Shown here: one piece after another, positions 53,565 through 62,782 of the stretch
How the letters are laid out: every line of letters starts with the position of its first letter
How positions within the stretch are numbered: position 1 is the first letter of the stretch
Made by a program: the position numbers and the translations under genes
Notes under the pieces: generated by a model
Databases searched by the model: none
What the model was told of the DNA's origin: nothing
The model's input: only the letters and a program-made list of their open reading frames with translations
NCBI GenBank assembly: GCA_943331445.1
Contig: CALQLO010000004.1
Span: 62,001 to 126,000 of the forward strand
Direction of reading: 5' to 3'
Source of the DNA: Akkermansia muciniphila
GTDB taxonomy: Bacteria > Verrucomicrobiota > Verrucomicrobiia > Opitutales > UBA953
DNA length: 64,000 nt

Positions 53565-54974
53565 TCAATGGGCGTGAGGGTCGGCCTGCGGCGTCACCAT
53601 CTTCACCTCAGCCATAGGCAGCAGAGGCAAGAAGCGGACGAACAGGAGGAAGAGGACAGAGAAGAAGCCGAAGGTGCCGAAGAACGTGAAGATATCCACG
53701 ATCGTGGGGCTGTAGTAACCCCAGCTGGACGGCAGGTAGTCATTGGCGAGCGAGGTGATGGTAATCACGAAGCGTTCAAACCACATGCCGACGTTGACGA
53801 AGAGACAGATAATCCAGACCAAGGAGTGATTCTCGCGCACCTTCTTGAACCAGAAGAGCTGCGGGGTAATGACGTTACAGGACACCATGATCCAGTACGC
53901 CCAGGAGTATTGGCCGAAGGCGCGATTCACGAAGGCGAACTTCTCGAACGAATTACCCGAGTAAGCCGCGATGAAGAATTCCGTGGCGTAAGCGTAGCCG
54001 ACCATCGTGCCCGTGGCCAAGATGATCTTACACATGTTGTCGATGTGGTACTGATTGATGACGTCATGCAGGCGATAAATCGCCCGCAGCGGGAGCATCA
54101 GGGTCAACACCATCGCGAAGCCGGAGAAAATAGCCCCAGCGACGAAGTACGGCGGGAAGATGGTGGTGTGCCAGCCAGGGACGTTCGACACGGCGAAGTC
54201 AAACGAGACGATGGTGTGCACCGAGAGCACGAGAGGAGTGGAAAGGCCCGCGAGCAACAGGTAGGCCATTTCGAAGTTAGACCACTGGCGGTTGCCGCCA
54301 CGCCAGCCCATCGCGAGCAAGCTATAGAAGGCCTTGCGCCACCAGGTCGTGGCACGGTCGCGAATCGTACCGAGATCCGGAATCATGCCCATGTACCAGA
54401 ACAGCGTGGAGACCGTGAAGTAAGTCGAGACGGCGAAAACGTCCCACTCGAGCGGGGAGCGGAACTGCGGCCAGATGCCGTTCTGATTCGGGATCGGGAA
54501 GAGCCACCAAGCGAACCAAACGCGGCCGACGTGGAACAGCGGGAAGAGACCGGCGCAACAGACCGCGAAGATGGTCATGGCTTCAGCGGCCCGATTGATC
54601 GAGGTGCGCCACTTCTGACGCAGCAGGCAAAGAATCGCTGAAATCAGGGTGCCGGCGTGGCCGATGCCGACCCAGAACACGAAGTTAACAATCGCCCAAC
54701 CCCAACCCACGGGCGAACGCAGACCCCAAGCACCGGTACCCGTCGAGACCAGGTAGCCGAGGCCGACGAAGGTGAACGAGGCGATGAAAAGGGCGGCGGC
54801 GAACGTCACCTTCCACCACAGCGGGGTGGGCTCTTCGACGATGGCGCAAACCTTGTCGGTGATCCAGTGGAAGCCGCGGTTGTTAAGAATAAGCGGCGAG
54901 CGCGGGAGCTCGGCTGGTCGAACCCTGTCGAGGATTGCGGGGCGCTCCGGGGAGCTGTCGTGGGCGTTAGCCAT
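53565..54974 (-). CDS. actC: Alternative complex III subunit ActC (NrfD-like, quinol site)
   Basis: A 469-residue protein with ten expected helices, of the NrfD/PsrC family. ActC holds the quinol-oxidising site of ACIII next to the Fe-S domain of ActB. Conserved parts include [40 protein letters not shown] and [20 protein letters not shown]. The C-terminus ends in a short cytoplasmic/periplasmic polar tail ([11 protein letters not shown]). It follows actB by 22 bp. Confidence 0.94.
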   Translation of the reverse strand: MANAHDSSPERPAILDRVRPAELPRSPLILNNRGFHWITDKVCAIVEEPTPLWWKVTFAAALFIASFTFVGLGYLVSTGTGAWGLRSPVGWGWAIVNFVFWVGIGHAGTLISAILCLLRQKWRTSINRAAEAMTIFAVCCAGLFPLFHVGRVWFAWWLFPIPNQNGIWPQFRSPLEWDVFAVSTYFTVSTLFWYMGMIPDLGTIRDRATTWWRKAFYSLLAMGWRGGNRQWSNFEMAYLLLAGLSTPLVLSVHTIVSFDFAVSNVPGWHTTIFPPYFVAGAIFSGFAMVLTLMLPLRAIYRLHDVINQYHIDNMCKIILATGTMVGYAYATEFFIAAYSGNSFEKFAFVNRAFGQYSWAYWIMVSCNVITPQLFWFKKVRENHSLVWIICLFVNVGMWFERFVITITSLANDYLPSSWGYYSPTIVDIFTFFGTFGFFSVLFLLFVRFLPLLPMAEVKMVTPQADPHAH

Positions 54975-54996
54975 GGGACGATAATTCGGTTAAGGT

Positions 54997-57900
54997 TTAT
55001 TTGGCGTGCTTCTCAGCACCGTGAGATTCACCACCATGGGCAGCGGCGCCATGCGACGCACCGTGAGGGGCGGCGGAATGGCCTTCGCGTCCGGCCATCT
55101 CCTTGCGGGAGAGCGGCATGAGGATTGCTCCGGGCATGCGCAGGTTGAGATTACGCAACTTGGCCTGGTAGGTCGTGCGCGGGCGGGTGTTAAGGTAAGT
55201 CAGCGCACCGTAGGTACGCTTCGAAGCCTTCGCGAGGGAGACGCGCGACTTGGTATCGGTGATATCGCCGAACTCAATCGCTTCGGCGGGACAGGCCTGC
55301 TGACAAGCAACCTTGAGCTCGCCATCCTTGACATTGATCTCCTTGGAATCGCGGGCGCGGACCTTGGCGTGAATTTTGGCCTCCTGGATGCGCTGGACGC
55401 AATAGGTGCACTTTTCCATGACGCCGCGCATCCGCACGGAAACATCCGGGTTCTTCTGCATCTGCGGGAGATCGGCTGGATCCTTCGCCAACTTGGCAGG
55501 TCCGAGTGGGCCTTCGTAGTAGTGGCCGGCCTCGCGCTTATTGTAGTCGAGGAAGTTGAAGCGGCGGACCTTATACGGACAATTGTTGGCGCAATAGCGG
55601 GTGCCAATGCAACGGTTGTACGCCATGGTATTAAGACCCTGGTCGTCGTGCACGGTGGCGTTGGCGGGACAGACGGTCTCGCAAGGAGCCGTTTCGCAAT
55701 GCTGACAAGCGACACCCATGAAGGTGACCTGCGGGTCTTCGGGAATCGCCTTGCCGGCCTGATCGCGTCCGTCGAAGAAGTAGCGGTCGAGGCGAATCCA
55801 CTGCATGTTGCGTCCCTTGAGGACCTGATCGCGACCGACGACCGGGATATTATTTTCGGACTGGCAGGCGACGGCACAAGCGTTGCAGCCCGTGCAGGTA
55901 TTAAGGTCGATCGACATGCCCCACTGCTGCAGCGGGAGAAATTCGGATTCGTGACCTTTCCAGACGGCGACATTCGGAGCGGCCGCGTGGTTCGGGTGCT
56001 CGTAAGCGGAATTTCCCCGCGGGGTGGTAATGGCCTTGTTGGCCGGAGTCATGACGCCATCCTTGCCGTAGACGGCAGGGGCGTGACCATCGATCCCGAG
56101 TTTGGCGAAGTCCTCGTTGTCCTTCATGTTCTGGACACTACCTTCGCGGACGATGTCGCGACCTTCCATCGACCAGTGATCCTGCATGTTGCAAACGGCA
56201 ACGCGCGGCAGATCGGTGAGTTCGAGCTTCGCCCCCGAGCGATAGGCAGGCGAAGTGGAGGTGACGAAAGGATAGACGTTGAAACCGTTGCCCGTGACGC
56301 GACCAGCGAGGCGCTCATCGACGCGCGTGGCGACGCGACCAGCGACCTTGCGACCGAAGCCAAGCTGCAGACCCACGGTGTAATCCGCGAGCCCCGGCAT
56401 AATGAAGACCGGCCCCTGGATGGAGGTGCCGTCGATTGTAAGTTTCGCGATGCGGCACATCAGGCGACCATCCACCAACTGGTTGATGTTACGGTTGAGG
56501 GCGCCGATTTTATTGATGAGTAATTCACCCGGCTCGATGTCGAGTTTGGCGGCGTACTTCGGGCTGACGAGAATGACGTTTTCCCAAGCGGTCTTCGACA
56601 TGGGATCCGGAGCCTCAGCGAGCCAACCGTTGTTAGCGTAGGCACCGTCGCCCGAGTGAGTGCTCGGGACGATGCGAAGCTCGAGAGCGTCGAAAGAGAG
56701 CGCCGGAGCGGCCACTGACTTAATCTGTTCGACGCCGATGGCAGGCTTCGCCGCAGCAAAACCAGATTGCGTCAGGACGCCTTCGGCGAGCCAAGCGGCG
56801 AAGGCTTCATCGGAGGCGTCCTTGGCAAGCGAGTTGAAGGTGTCGCGGACGAGGCCGTGCGCATCCTTCTTCGAGCCAACAAAAGCGGCGAGCACATCGA
56901 GTTCGGTGAGCGTATCGAACAGCGGCGCGATCATCGGCTGGACGGGCACGTAAGTGCCGTCGACCGTGCGACCATCGGACCAGCTCTCGAGATAGTGTGA
57001 AGAAGCGAGGAACGTGCCACCCGCAGCCTTCACGGCAGCCGAGGAAGTCTCATCGAAGGAGGCGCCGTGGTAACCAAGACGGACGACGGTCTTGGCGGCC
57101 TTGAGGGCGGCTCCGAAGTTGGCGTCGGCCGGGGCGTCATAGGAGGGATTACCACCGAGGATGACAAGGGTGTCGGCCGGCTTGGCATGGAGGGCCGCAA
57201 TCGTCAGCGACGAAGGAGCCGGGGCGGCGACATAGCGAACCGCTGCACCGAGGGCTTGATTGGCGAGGAAGACCGCACGATGGGCATCGGCAGTGAGATG
57301 GTCGCCAGCGACCATGAGCGCGGCACCCTTGGCCTGGACGAGGTCGGCGATACATTCGGTCACCCACTTGGCGTCGACGTCGATACCGGAGACCTTGCCC
57401 TTAAGGGAGGATGCGGCGGCGCTGCCCGTCTGCTTAAGGACTTCAGCGGCGAAGAGAATGGCGAGGCCGGAGATGTGCGAGGATGAGGCGCGCAGGCGGT
57501 GATCAGCGGCGGCGCCAGTGAGCGTGAAGTTGGATTCGACGACGTAGAGGCGCGTCATCTGCTCAGCCTCCGTGGCACTGTCTGCCCGGCGGGCCTTGGA
57601 ATAGGAGCGAGTATCCTCGACGGTCGTGTCGCCGAGACCGAGGAAGTCGTGATCCAGACTTAGCACCCGGCGAGCCTTGGCGTAATCAGGGAGGGCACGG
57701 GCACCGAGGGTGCGCTCGGCGTTATTCTGAGCGACAGGCGTATATTCAATCCAGCGGGCATTTTTATAAATCGCCTTCAGTTCAGCAACGAGACGCGCAC
57801 GCGTCGGGGAAGTCGAAGGGCGAGCCAGGAAAGCTAGACCCGCACCAGCATTAGCCTTCGCGGAAGCGGCGAGACCATCAAGCAGTTCACGAACTTTAGC

Positions 57901-58395
57901 GACCGATAGCGTGGTGCCATTAGCACCTTCGGAGGTCTTAGCGCGATCAGGGTCATACATGTCGAGCACGCTAGCCTGGGCGTACTTCGAGGAGGCACCG
58001 CCGTTGGCCTGGTGGCTCGGGTTTCCTTCGATCTTGGTCGGGCGGTGTTGATGCGTCTCGACGAGAATCGGTTGGTTGGCGAATTCGCCCGGGAAAGAGG
58101 AAGCGTAGAAAGTCGCGACACCCGGAATCGTATTCTCGGGCTGCTTCGAGTAAGGCAGCGTGTGATTGCGGGGCTCGCGGCAGCCGGCGAGGCCGAGGCC
58201 AGCCAAGCCGAAGGAAGCGCCCATCAGCATCAGGAACTCACGGCGCTCGACCGTGGTAATAGCGGAGGCCCCATCGACGAACTCGCGTTCGGCACGGGTG
58301 CGGAACTCGGGAGACTTATTGCGCTCTTCGAGGCTGCGCCAATAGACGGTGTCGCCGGGCTGAGCCGCGGGATGTTCAAAGACTTTCTTGCTCAT
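54997..58395 (-). CDS. actB: Alternative complex III subunit ActB (molybdopterin-like plus Fe-S)
   Basis: An 1132-residue peripheral subunit, the fusion of a molybdopterin-oxidoreductase-like domain (no Mo site in this family) and an Fe-S domain. It has a Tat motif RREFL at 51-55 and a lipobox LAGC ending at C72, so it is exported folded and lipid-anchored. Between about 825 and 1040 the four cluster motifs appear: CTGCNACAVACQ, CQHCETAPCETVCP, CIGTRYCANNCPYKVRRF and CTYCVQR with CQQACP, giving three [4Fe-4S] and one [3Fe-4S] in known ACIII. A Gly/His-rich tail follows. It takes electrons from ActC-bound quinol to the hemes of ActA and ActE. Confidence 0.95.
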   Translation of the reverse strand: MSKKVFEHPAAQPGDTVYWRSLEERNKSPEFRTRAEREFVDGASAITTVERREFLMLMGASFGLAGLGLAGCREPRNHTLPYSKQPENTIPGVATFYASSFPGEFANQPILVETHQHRPTKIEGNPSHQANGGASSKYAQASVLDMYDPDRAKTSEGANGTTLSVAKVRELLDGLAASAKANAGAGLAFLARPSTSPTRARLVAELKAIYKNARWIEYTPVAQNNAERTLGARALPDYAKARRVLSLDHDFLGLGDTTVEDTRSYSKARRADSATEAEQMTRLYVVESNFTLTGAAADHRLRASSSHISGLAILFAAEVLKQTGSAAASSLKGKVSGIDVDAKWVTECIADLVQAKGAALMVAGDHLTADAHRAVFLANQALGAAVRYVAAPAPSSLTIAALHAKPADTLVILGGNPSYDAPADANFGAALKAAKTVVRLGYHGASFDETSSAAVKAAGGTFLASSHYLESWSDGRTVDGTYVPVQPMIAPLFDTLTELDVLAAFVGSKKDAHGLVRDTFNSLAKDASDEAFAAWLAEGVLTQSGFAAAKPAIGVEQIKSVAAPALSFDALELRIVPSTHSGDGAYANNGWLAEAPDPMSKTAWENVILVSPKYAAKLDIEPGELLINKIGALNRNINQLVDGRLMCRIAKLTIDGTSIQGPVFIMPGLADYTVGLQLGFGRKVAGRVATRVDERLAGRVTGNGFNVYPFVTSTSPAYRSGAKLELTDLPRVAVCNMQDHWSMEGRDIVREGSVQNMKDNEDFAKLGIDGHAPAVYGKDGVMTPANKAITTPRGNSAYEHPNHAAAPNVAVWKGHESEFLPLQQWGMSIDLNTCTGCNACAVACQSENNIPVVGRDQVLKGRNMQWIRLDRYFFDGRDQAGKAIPEDPQVTFMGVACQHCETAPCETVCPANATVHDDQGLNTMAYNRCIGTRYCANNCPYKVRRFNFLDYNKREAGHYYEGPLGPAKLAKDPADLPQMQKNPDVSVRMRGVMEKCTYCVQRIQEAKIHAKVRARDSKEINVKDGELKVACQQACPAEAIEFGDITDTKSRVSLAKASKRTYGALTYLNTRPRTTYQAKLRNLNLRMPGAILMPLSRKEMAGREGHSAAPHGASHGAAAHGGESHGAEKHAK

Positions 58396-58413
58396 CGATT
58401 AAAAAGTTTGGGA

Positions 58414-59115
58414 TTAGCGGTGGCAGCCCGAGCAGCTCTGGGGCGGATTGACCTTCCAGTTGTGGACGAACTTCGTGCCGTCCGCGGTCTGCGCAGCGGG
58501 CGAAGCGGCCTTGTAGGCGAGATCTGTGATCTTATCCAAAGGCCGGAGGGCCTGTTCAGGATTACGGTGACAATCCAAACAGAAAGACATATTGAGCGAC
58601 TTCTGTTGGCCGACGACGGCCTGCTGGTCGATGCGACCATGGCACTCGACGCAGCTCACGCCGCGGTTCACGTGGACGGAGTGATTGAAGTAAACGTAGT
58701 CAGGCACCTTGTGCACTTTGACCCAGCGAATCGCGTCGCCGGTGAGGAAACTATTCTTGACGAGAGCCAGCGCCGGGCTGTCGGGCTTAACCTGGCTGTG
58801 ACAGTTCCAGCAGGTATTGGTCGTGGGCACGTTGGAGTGACCAGACTTCTCGACGAAATTATGGCAGTAGCGGCAATCCAGACCCAGGGCGGAATCCGGG
58901 CCCGCATGGAAAGAGTGATCGAAGGCCACCGGCTGATCCGGCGTGTATCCGACGTTCAGATACTTGTTGGTCGCATACTCGTTGACCGCTGCCGTGACGA
59001 CGACGCCCGTGATCAACAGGCAGACGATAATCTGGAAGGGGGCGGCGTTAACGCTTCGGGAGAAGAAGTTCCCACGGGGAGCCGGGCGGTTGAGATATTC
59101 GAGGAGCTTGCGCAT
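58414..59115 (-). CDS. actA: Alternative complex III pentaheme cytochrome ActA
   Basis: A 233-residue multiheme cytochrome with a single N-terminal membrane helix (about 27-46). Five CxxCH sites occur in order: CRYCH, CWNCH, CVECH, CLDCH and CSGCH. A pentaheme ActA is standard for ACIII, as in Rhodothermus and Flavobacterium. Spaced histidines (FDHSFH, YFNHSVH) may be distal ligands. ATG 59115 is chosen since the hydrophobic helix and the usual short basic start (MRKLLEYLNRP) follow; the frame is open to 59187. First gene of the operon; 18 bp precede actB. Confidence 0.94.
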   Translation of the reverse strand: MRKLLEYLNRPAPRGNFFSRSVNAAPFQIIVCLLITGVVVTAAVNEYATNKYLNVGYTPDQPVAFDHSFHAGPDSALGLDCRYCHNFVEKSGHSNVPTTNTCWNCHSQVKPDSPALALVKNSFLTGDAIRWVKVHKVPDYVYFNHSVHVNRGVSCVECHGRIDQQAVVGQQKSLNMSFCLDCHRNPEQALRPLDKITDLAYKAASPAAQTADGTKFVHNWKVNPPQSCSGCHR

Positions 59116-59302
59116 CGCGTTCAGACGAAGGGATTGACGGTTTTTTGACCGAAGAAGCACGAAAGGCAGACCCCCTTCGCAATCCAAAATTAAGGGGTTT
59201 TAGTCGCTTTTCAGGGGTTGGCTGTGAGCCTAGCGGCTATAATCATGTGAATCAGATGAGGGTAACTAATTTAAACATATCATAATCAACATGTTATATT
59301 AT

Positions 59303-59317
59303 TTAGAATCGTTCTAA
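59303..59317. promoter_or_regulatory. Perfect palindrome, candidate operator upstream of actA
   Basis: TTAGAA-TCG-TTCTAA is a perfect six-pair inverted repeat inside the AT-rich region, about 190 bp upstream of the actA ATG. Size and symmetry fit a dimeric regulator; it resembles the Fur/PerR-type box layout, but the regulator is unknown. Confidence 0.4.
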
Positions 59318-59362
59318 TTCATTAAAGACCGAGAAAGGCCCTCCTTGGAGCTTTCCGAACTA

Positions 59363-59414
59363 TTAGACCCGCAACGAGAAAGCCCTAGTTGGGCTTATCT
59401 CACTGCGGGTCTAA
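59363..59414 (-). terminator. Nested inverted repeat downstream of tpiA
   Basis: An outer perfect 11-pair repeat TTAGACCCGCA / TGCGGGTCTAA (59363-59373 and 59404-59414) encloses an inner six-pair hairpin AAGCCC / GGGCTT (59380-59385 and 59391-59396). On the minus strand the inner hairpin is followed by TCTC rather than a clean T-run. It begins 15 bp after the tpiA stop and probably ends the gap-pgk-tpiA transcript or stabilises its 3' end. Confidence 0.55.
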
Positions 59415-59429
59415 GGGGCGGGACGGTAA

Positions 59430-60206
59430 TTAACGGGTCAGAGACTTCGCGGCACTCGTCACAAGCTCAACGAAGCTCTTGGCCTCAAGCGAGGCGCCAC
59501 CAATCAGACCACCGTCGATATCCTGCTCAGCGAGCAAGGCGTCCGCATTGTCCGGCTTCATTGATCCCCCGTAGAGAATGCGGATACGGCCCGCCGCCTC
59601 GGCACCAAATTGCGAGACCAGCAGGGAGCGGATGAAGGCATGGACTTCCTGGGCCATGGCCGGGGTCGCTGTCTTACCCGTACCAATCGCCCAGACTGGC
59701 TCATAGGCGATAATCACCTGATCAGACTTGCCCGCAGGCACGCCGGCGAGACCCAGTTCGACCTGACGGCGGACGACTTCCTTGGTCGTGCCAGCTTCAC
59801 GCTCAGCGAGCAGCTCACCGACGCAAAGAATCGGCTTCAGGGAAGCGGCCAGCGCGGCGTTCACCTTGCGATTAATGAAGGCATCATCCTCACCGAAGAT
59901 GCTGCGGCGCTCACTGTGGCCGAGGATCACATGGGTGACATGCAGGTCGCGAAGCATGGCGGCGGAGACTTCGCCCGTGAAGGCGCCGTTCGGCTTATCA
60001 TGCATGTTCTGAGCACCGACGGCGAGGTGCGTGCCTTCGGCCACGGCACTTACCGCGGAGAGCGCGGTGAAGGGCGGGCAGAGGACGATCTGCACGGCGG
60101 ATTCCGTACCGACGGCGGCGACGAGGGCCTTGACGAGGTCAGTGCCTTCGGTGGCCGTCTTGTTCATCTTCCAATTACCGGCGATGAGGGGAGTGCGTTT
60201 GGACAT
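59430..60206 (-). CDS. tpiA: Triosephosphate isomerase
   Basis: A 258-residue TIM barrel interconverting dihydroxyacetone phosphate and glyceraldehyde-3-phosphate. Active-site residues: N11 and K13 in AGNWKMN, H97 in ILGHSERR, E169 in AYEPVWAIGTGKTA; the phosphate-binding loop is LYGGSMKPDN. ATG 60206 gives normal length; the long frame to 60467 overlaps pgk and is not used. Last gene of the gap-pgk-tpiA set, 31 bp after pgk. Confidence 0.97.
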   Translation of the reverse strand: MSKRTPLIAGNWKMNKTATEGTDLVKALVAAVGTESAVQIVLCPPFTALSAVSAVAEGTHLAVGAQNMHDKPNGAFTGEVSAAMLRDLHVTHVILGHSERRSIFGEDDAFINRKVNAALAASLKPILCVGELLAEREAGTTKEVVRRQVELGLAGVPAGKSDQVIIAYEPVWAIGTGKTATPAMAQEVHAFIRSLLVSQFGAEAAGRIRILYGGSMKPDNADALLAEQDIDGGLIGGASLEAKSFVELVTSAAKSLTR

Positions 60207-60237
60207 AGGAATTAAAGGGTTTTGAGTGAGGTGGCCA

Positions 60238-61482
60238 TTAGGCCGAAAGAGCGGCGACGCCGGGAAGGATCTTGCCTTCGAGGTATTCAAGGGAAGCGCC
60301 CCCACCGGTCGAACAATGCGTGACCTTGGTATCGACGCCGAACTTCTTGGCGGCCGTCGCGGTGTCACCACCGCCGACAATCGTGATCGCACCGCGCTCC
60401 GTAGCCTTGGCCACTGCGGCCGCCATGGCCTTGGAGCCGACGGCGAACTTCTCGAATTCAAAGACACCGCAGGGACCGTTCCAAATCACCGTGCCGGCGC
60501 GGCCGATGGCATCTTCGTAAAGTTTGATGGAGTCGGGACCACAATCCATACCCTCCCAGCCGGCAGGGATCCCCGACTTCATCGTGGCAGGCTGGGTGTT
60601 GGAATCAGGGGAGAATTTATCGCCACAGAGAAAGTCGACCGGGAGGGTCACCTTCACGCCGCGGGCCTTGGCCTTATCGAGGAGCTCCTGGACAATCTTG
60701 GCGCCTTCGGCGTCGTACAGGGAATTGCCGATTTCCATGCCATCACAAACCTTACGGAAGGTATAGGCCATGCCGCCGCCGATGATGATTTCATCCGCCT
60801 TCTCGATGAGGTTGCGGATAAGAGGAATCTTATCAGCGATCTTCGCACCGCCCAAGATGGCGAGCAGCGGGCGCTTGGGATTATTGAGGACGATATCGAA
60901 AGCCTTTAATTCGGCTTCGAGCAGGAAACCAGCGGCCTTGCGGGGCAGATTCACGCCGACCATCGACGAGTGTGCGCGGTGCGCAGTGCCAAAGGCGTCG
61001 TTGACGTAAGCGTCACCCAGACGTGAGAGCGAGGCCCTGAATTCAGCCACTTTAGCCGGGTCAGCCTTTTGGCTGGTCCCGTCTTCGAGCTTAACTTTAC
61101 CTTCTTCTTCGATGTGGAAGCGGAGGTTTTCGAGGAGCAGAATCTCGCCCGGCTGCAGGGCCTTGGCGGCCGCTTCAGCTTCTGGGCCAACGCAAGCAGC
61201 GACAAACTTCACCGGCTTACCGAGGAGCTTTTCGAGTTCAGCGGCCACCGGGCGCAGGGAGAACTTCTCGACGACCTTACCATCCGGGCGACCCAGGTGG
61301 GACATCAGCACCAAAGAAGCGCCGCCATCGAGCAGGAACTTGATCGTCGGCAGGGCTGCCGCGATGCGCTGGGTGTTCGTGATGACGCCGGTCTTCTTGT
61401 CCTGGGGGACGTTGAAGTCGACACGGACGAGGACGCGCTGGCCTTTGACGGAGCCGAGTTCGCGGAGGGTAGGAGCAGGCAT
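60238..61482 (-). CDS. pgk: Phosphoglycerate kinase
   Basis: A 414-residue two-lobed kinase that makes ATP from 1,3-bisphosphoglycerate. Substrate residues appear in LVRVDFNVP (18-26) and the basic patch MSHLGRPDG; the nucleotide lobe has [17 protein letters not shown] and the [13 protein letters not shown] loop near the C-terminus. Length and start ([10 protein letters not shown]) are normal. It lies 163 bp downstream of gap, behind a terminator, so part of the transcription may restart here; tpiA follows 31 bp later. Confidence 0.97.
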   Translation of the reverse strand: MPAPTLRELGSVKGQRVLVRVDFNVPQDKKTGVITNTQRIAAALPTIKFLLDGGASLVLMSHLGRPDGKVVEKFSLRPVAAELEKLLGKPVKFVAACVGPEAEAAAKALQPGEILLLENLRFHIEEEGKVKLEDGTSQKADPAKVAEFRASLSRLGDAYVNDAFGTAHRAHSSMVGVNLPRKAAGFLLEAELKAFDIVLNNPKRPLLAILGGAKIADKIPLIRNLIEKADEIIIGGGMAYTFRKVCDGMEIGNSLYDAEGAKIVQELLDKAKARGVKVTLPVDFLCGDKFSPDSNTQPATMKSGIPAGWEGMDCGPDSIKLYEDAIGRAGTVIWNGPCGVFEFEKFAVGSKAMAAAVAKATERGAITIVGGGDTATAAKKFGVDTKVTHCSTGGGASLEYLEGKILPGVAALSA

Positions 61483-61589
61483 GGTGGGAAAGTGAGCAGA
61501 GAAAGGCGTAAGGCCTAGCGTGGGAAGAACAAACCGCCCGAGCCGTCGCAAACCCTCGTATCCGCCCTCCCCCGCCCCGCGGAAAGCCC

Positions 61590-61624
61590 AAAACAAGACA
61601 GGCGGCCCGGATGGGCCGCCTGTC
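61590..61624 (-). terminator. Terminator after gap
   Basis: A perfect twelve-pair stem GACAGGCGGCCC / GGGCCGCCTGTC with a four-base loop. On the minus strand it is followed by TTGTTTTGGG. It lies 21 bp past the gap stop, so gap may be partly separated from pgk. Confidence 0.88.
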
Positions 61625-61645
61625 GCGGTAGGAATCTGCCAGCGC

Positions 61646-62782
<1,137 letters not shown>

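Larger units (their letters stand above)
59116..59429. other. Intergenic region between tpiA and the act operon
   Basis: 314 bp without a gene, the longest such gap in the window. Nearest actA (59116-59220) is ordinary sequence with a T-rich patch. From 59230 to 59330 it is strikingly AT-rich, and should hold the act operon promoter; TGATTATAG on the minus strand is an extended -10-like word, but no good -35 is found. From 59363 to 59414 lies a nested inverted repeat, described separately. I found no tRNA or short gene. Confidence 0.6.

Noticed and set aside
55006-56523. A 505-codon plus-strand frame opposite actB
   Set aside because: Shadow of the actB codons; no start context or recognised domain, and ActB is strongly supported by Fe-S motifs on the other strand.
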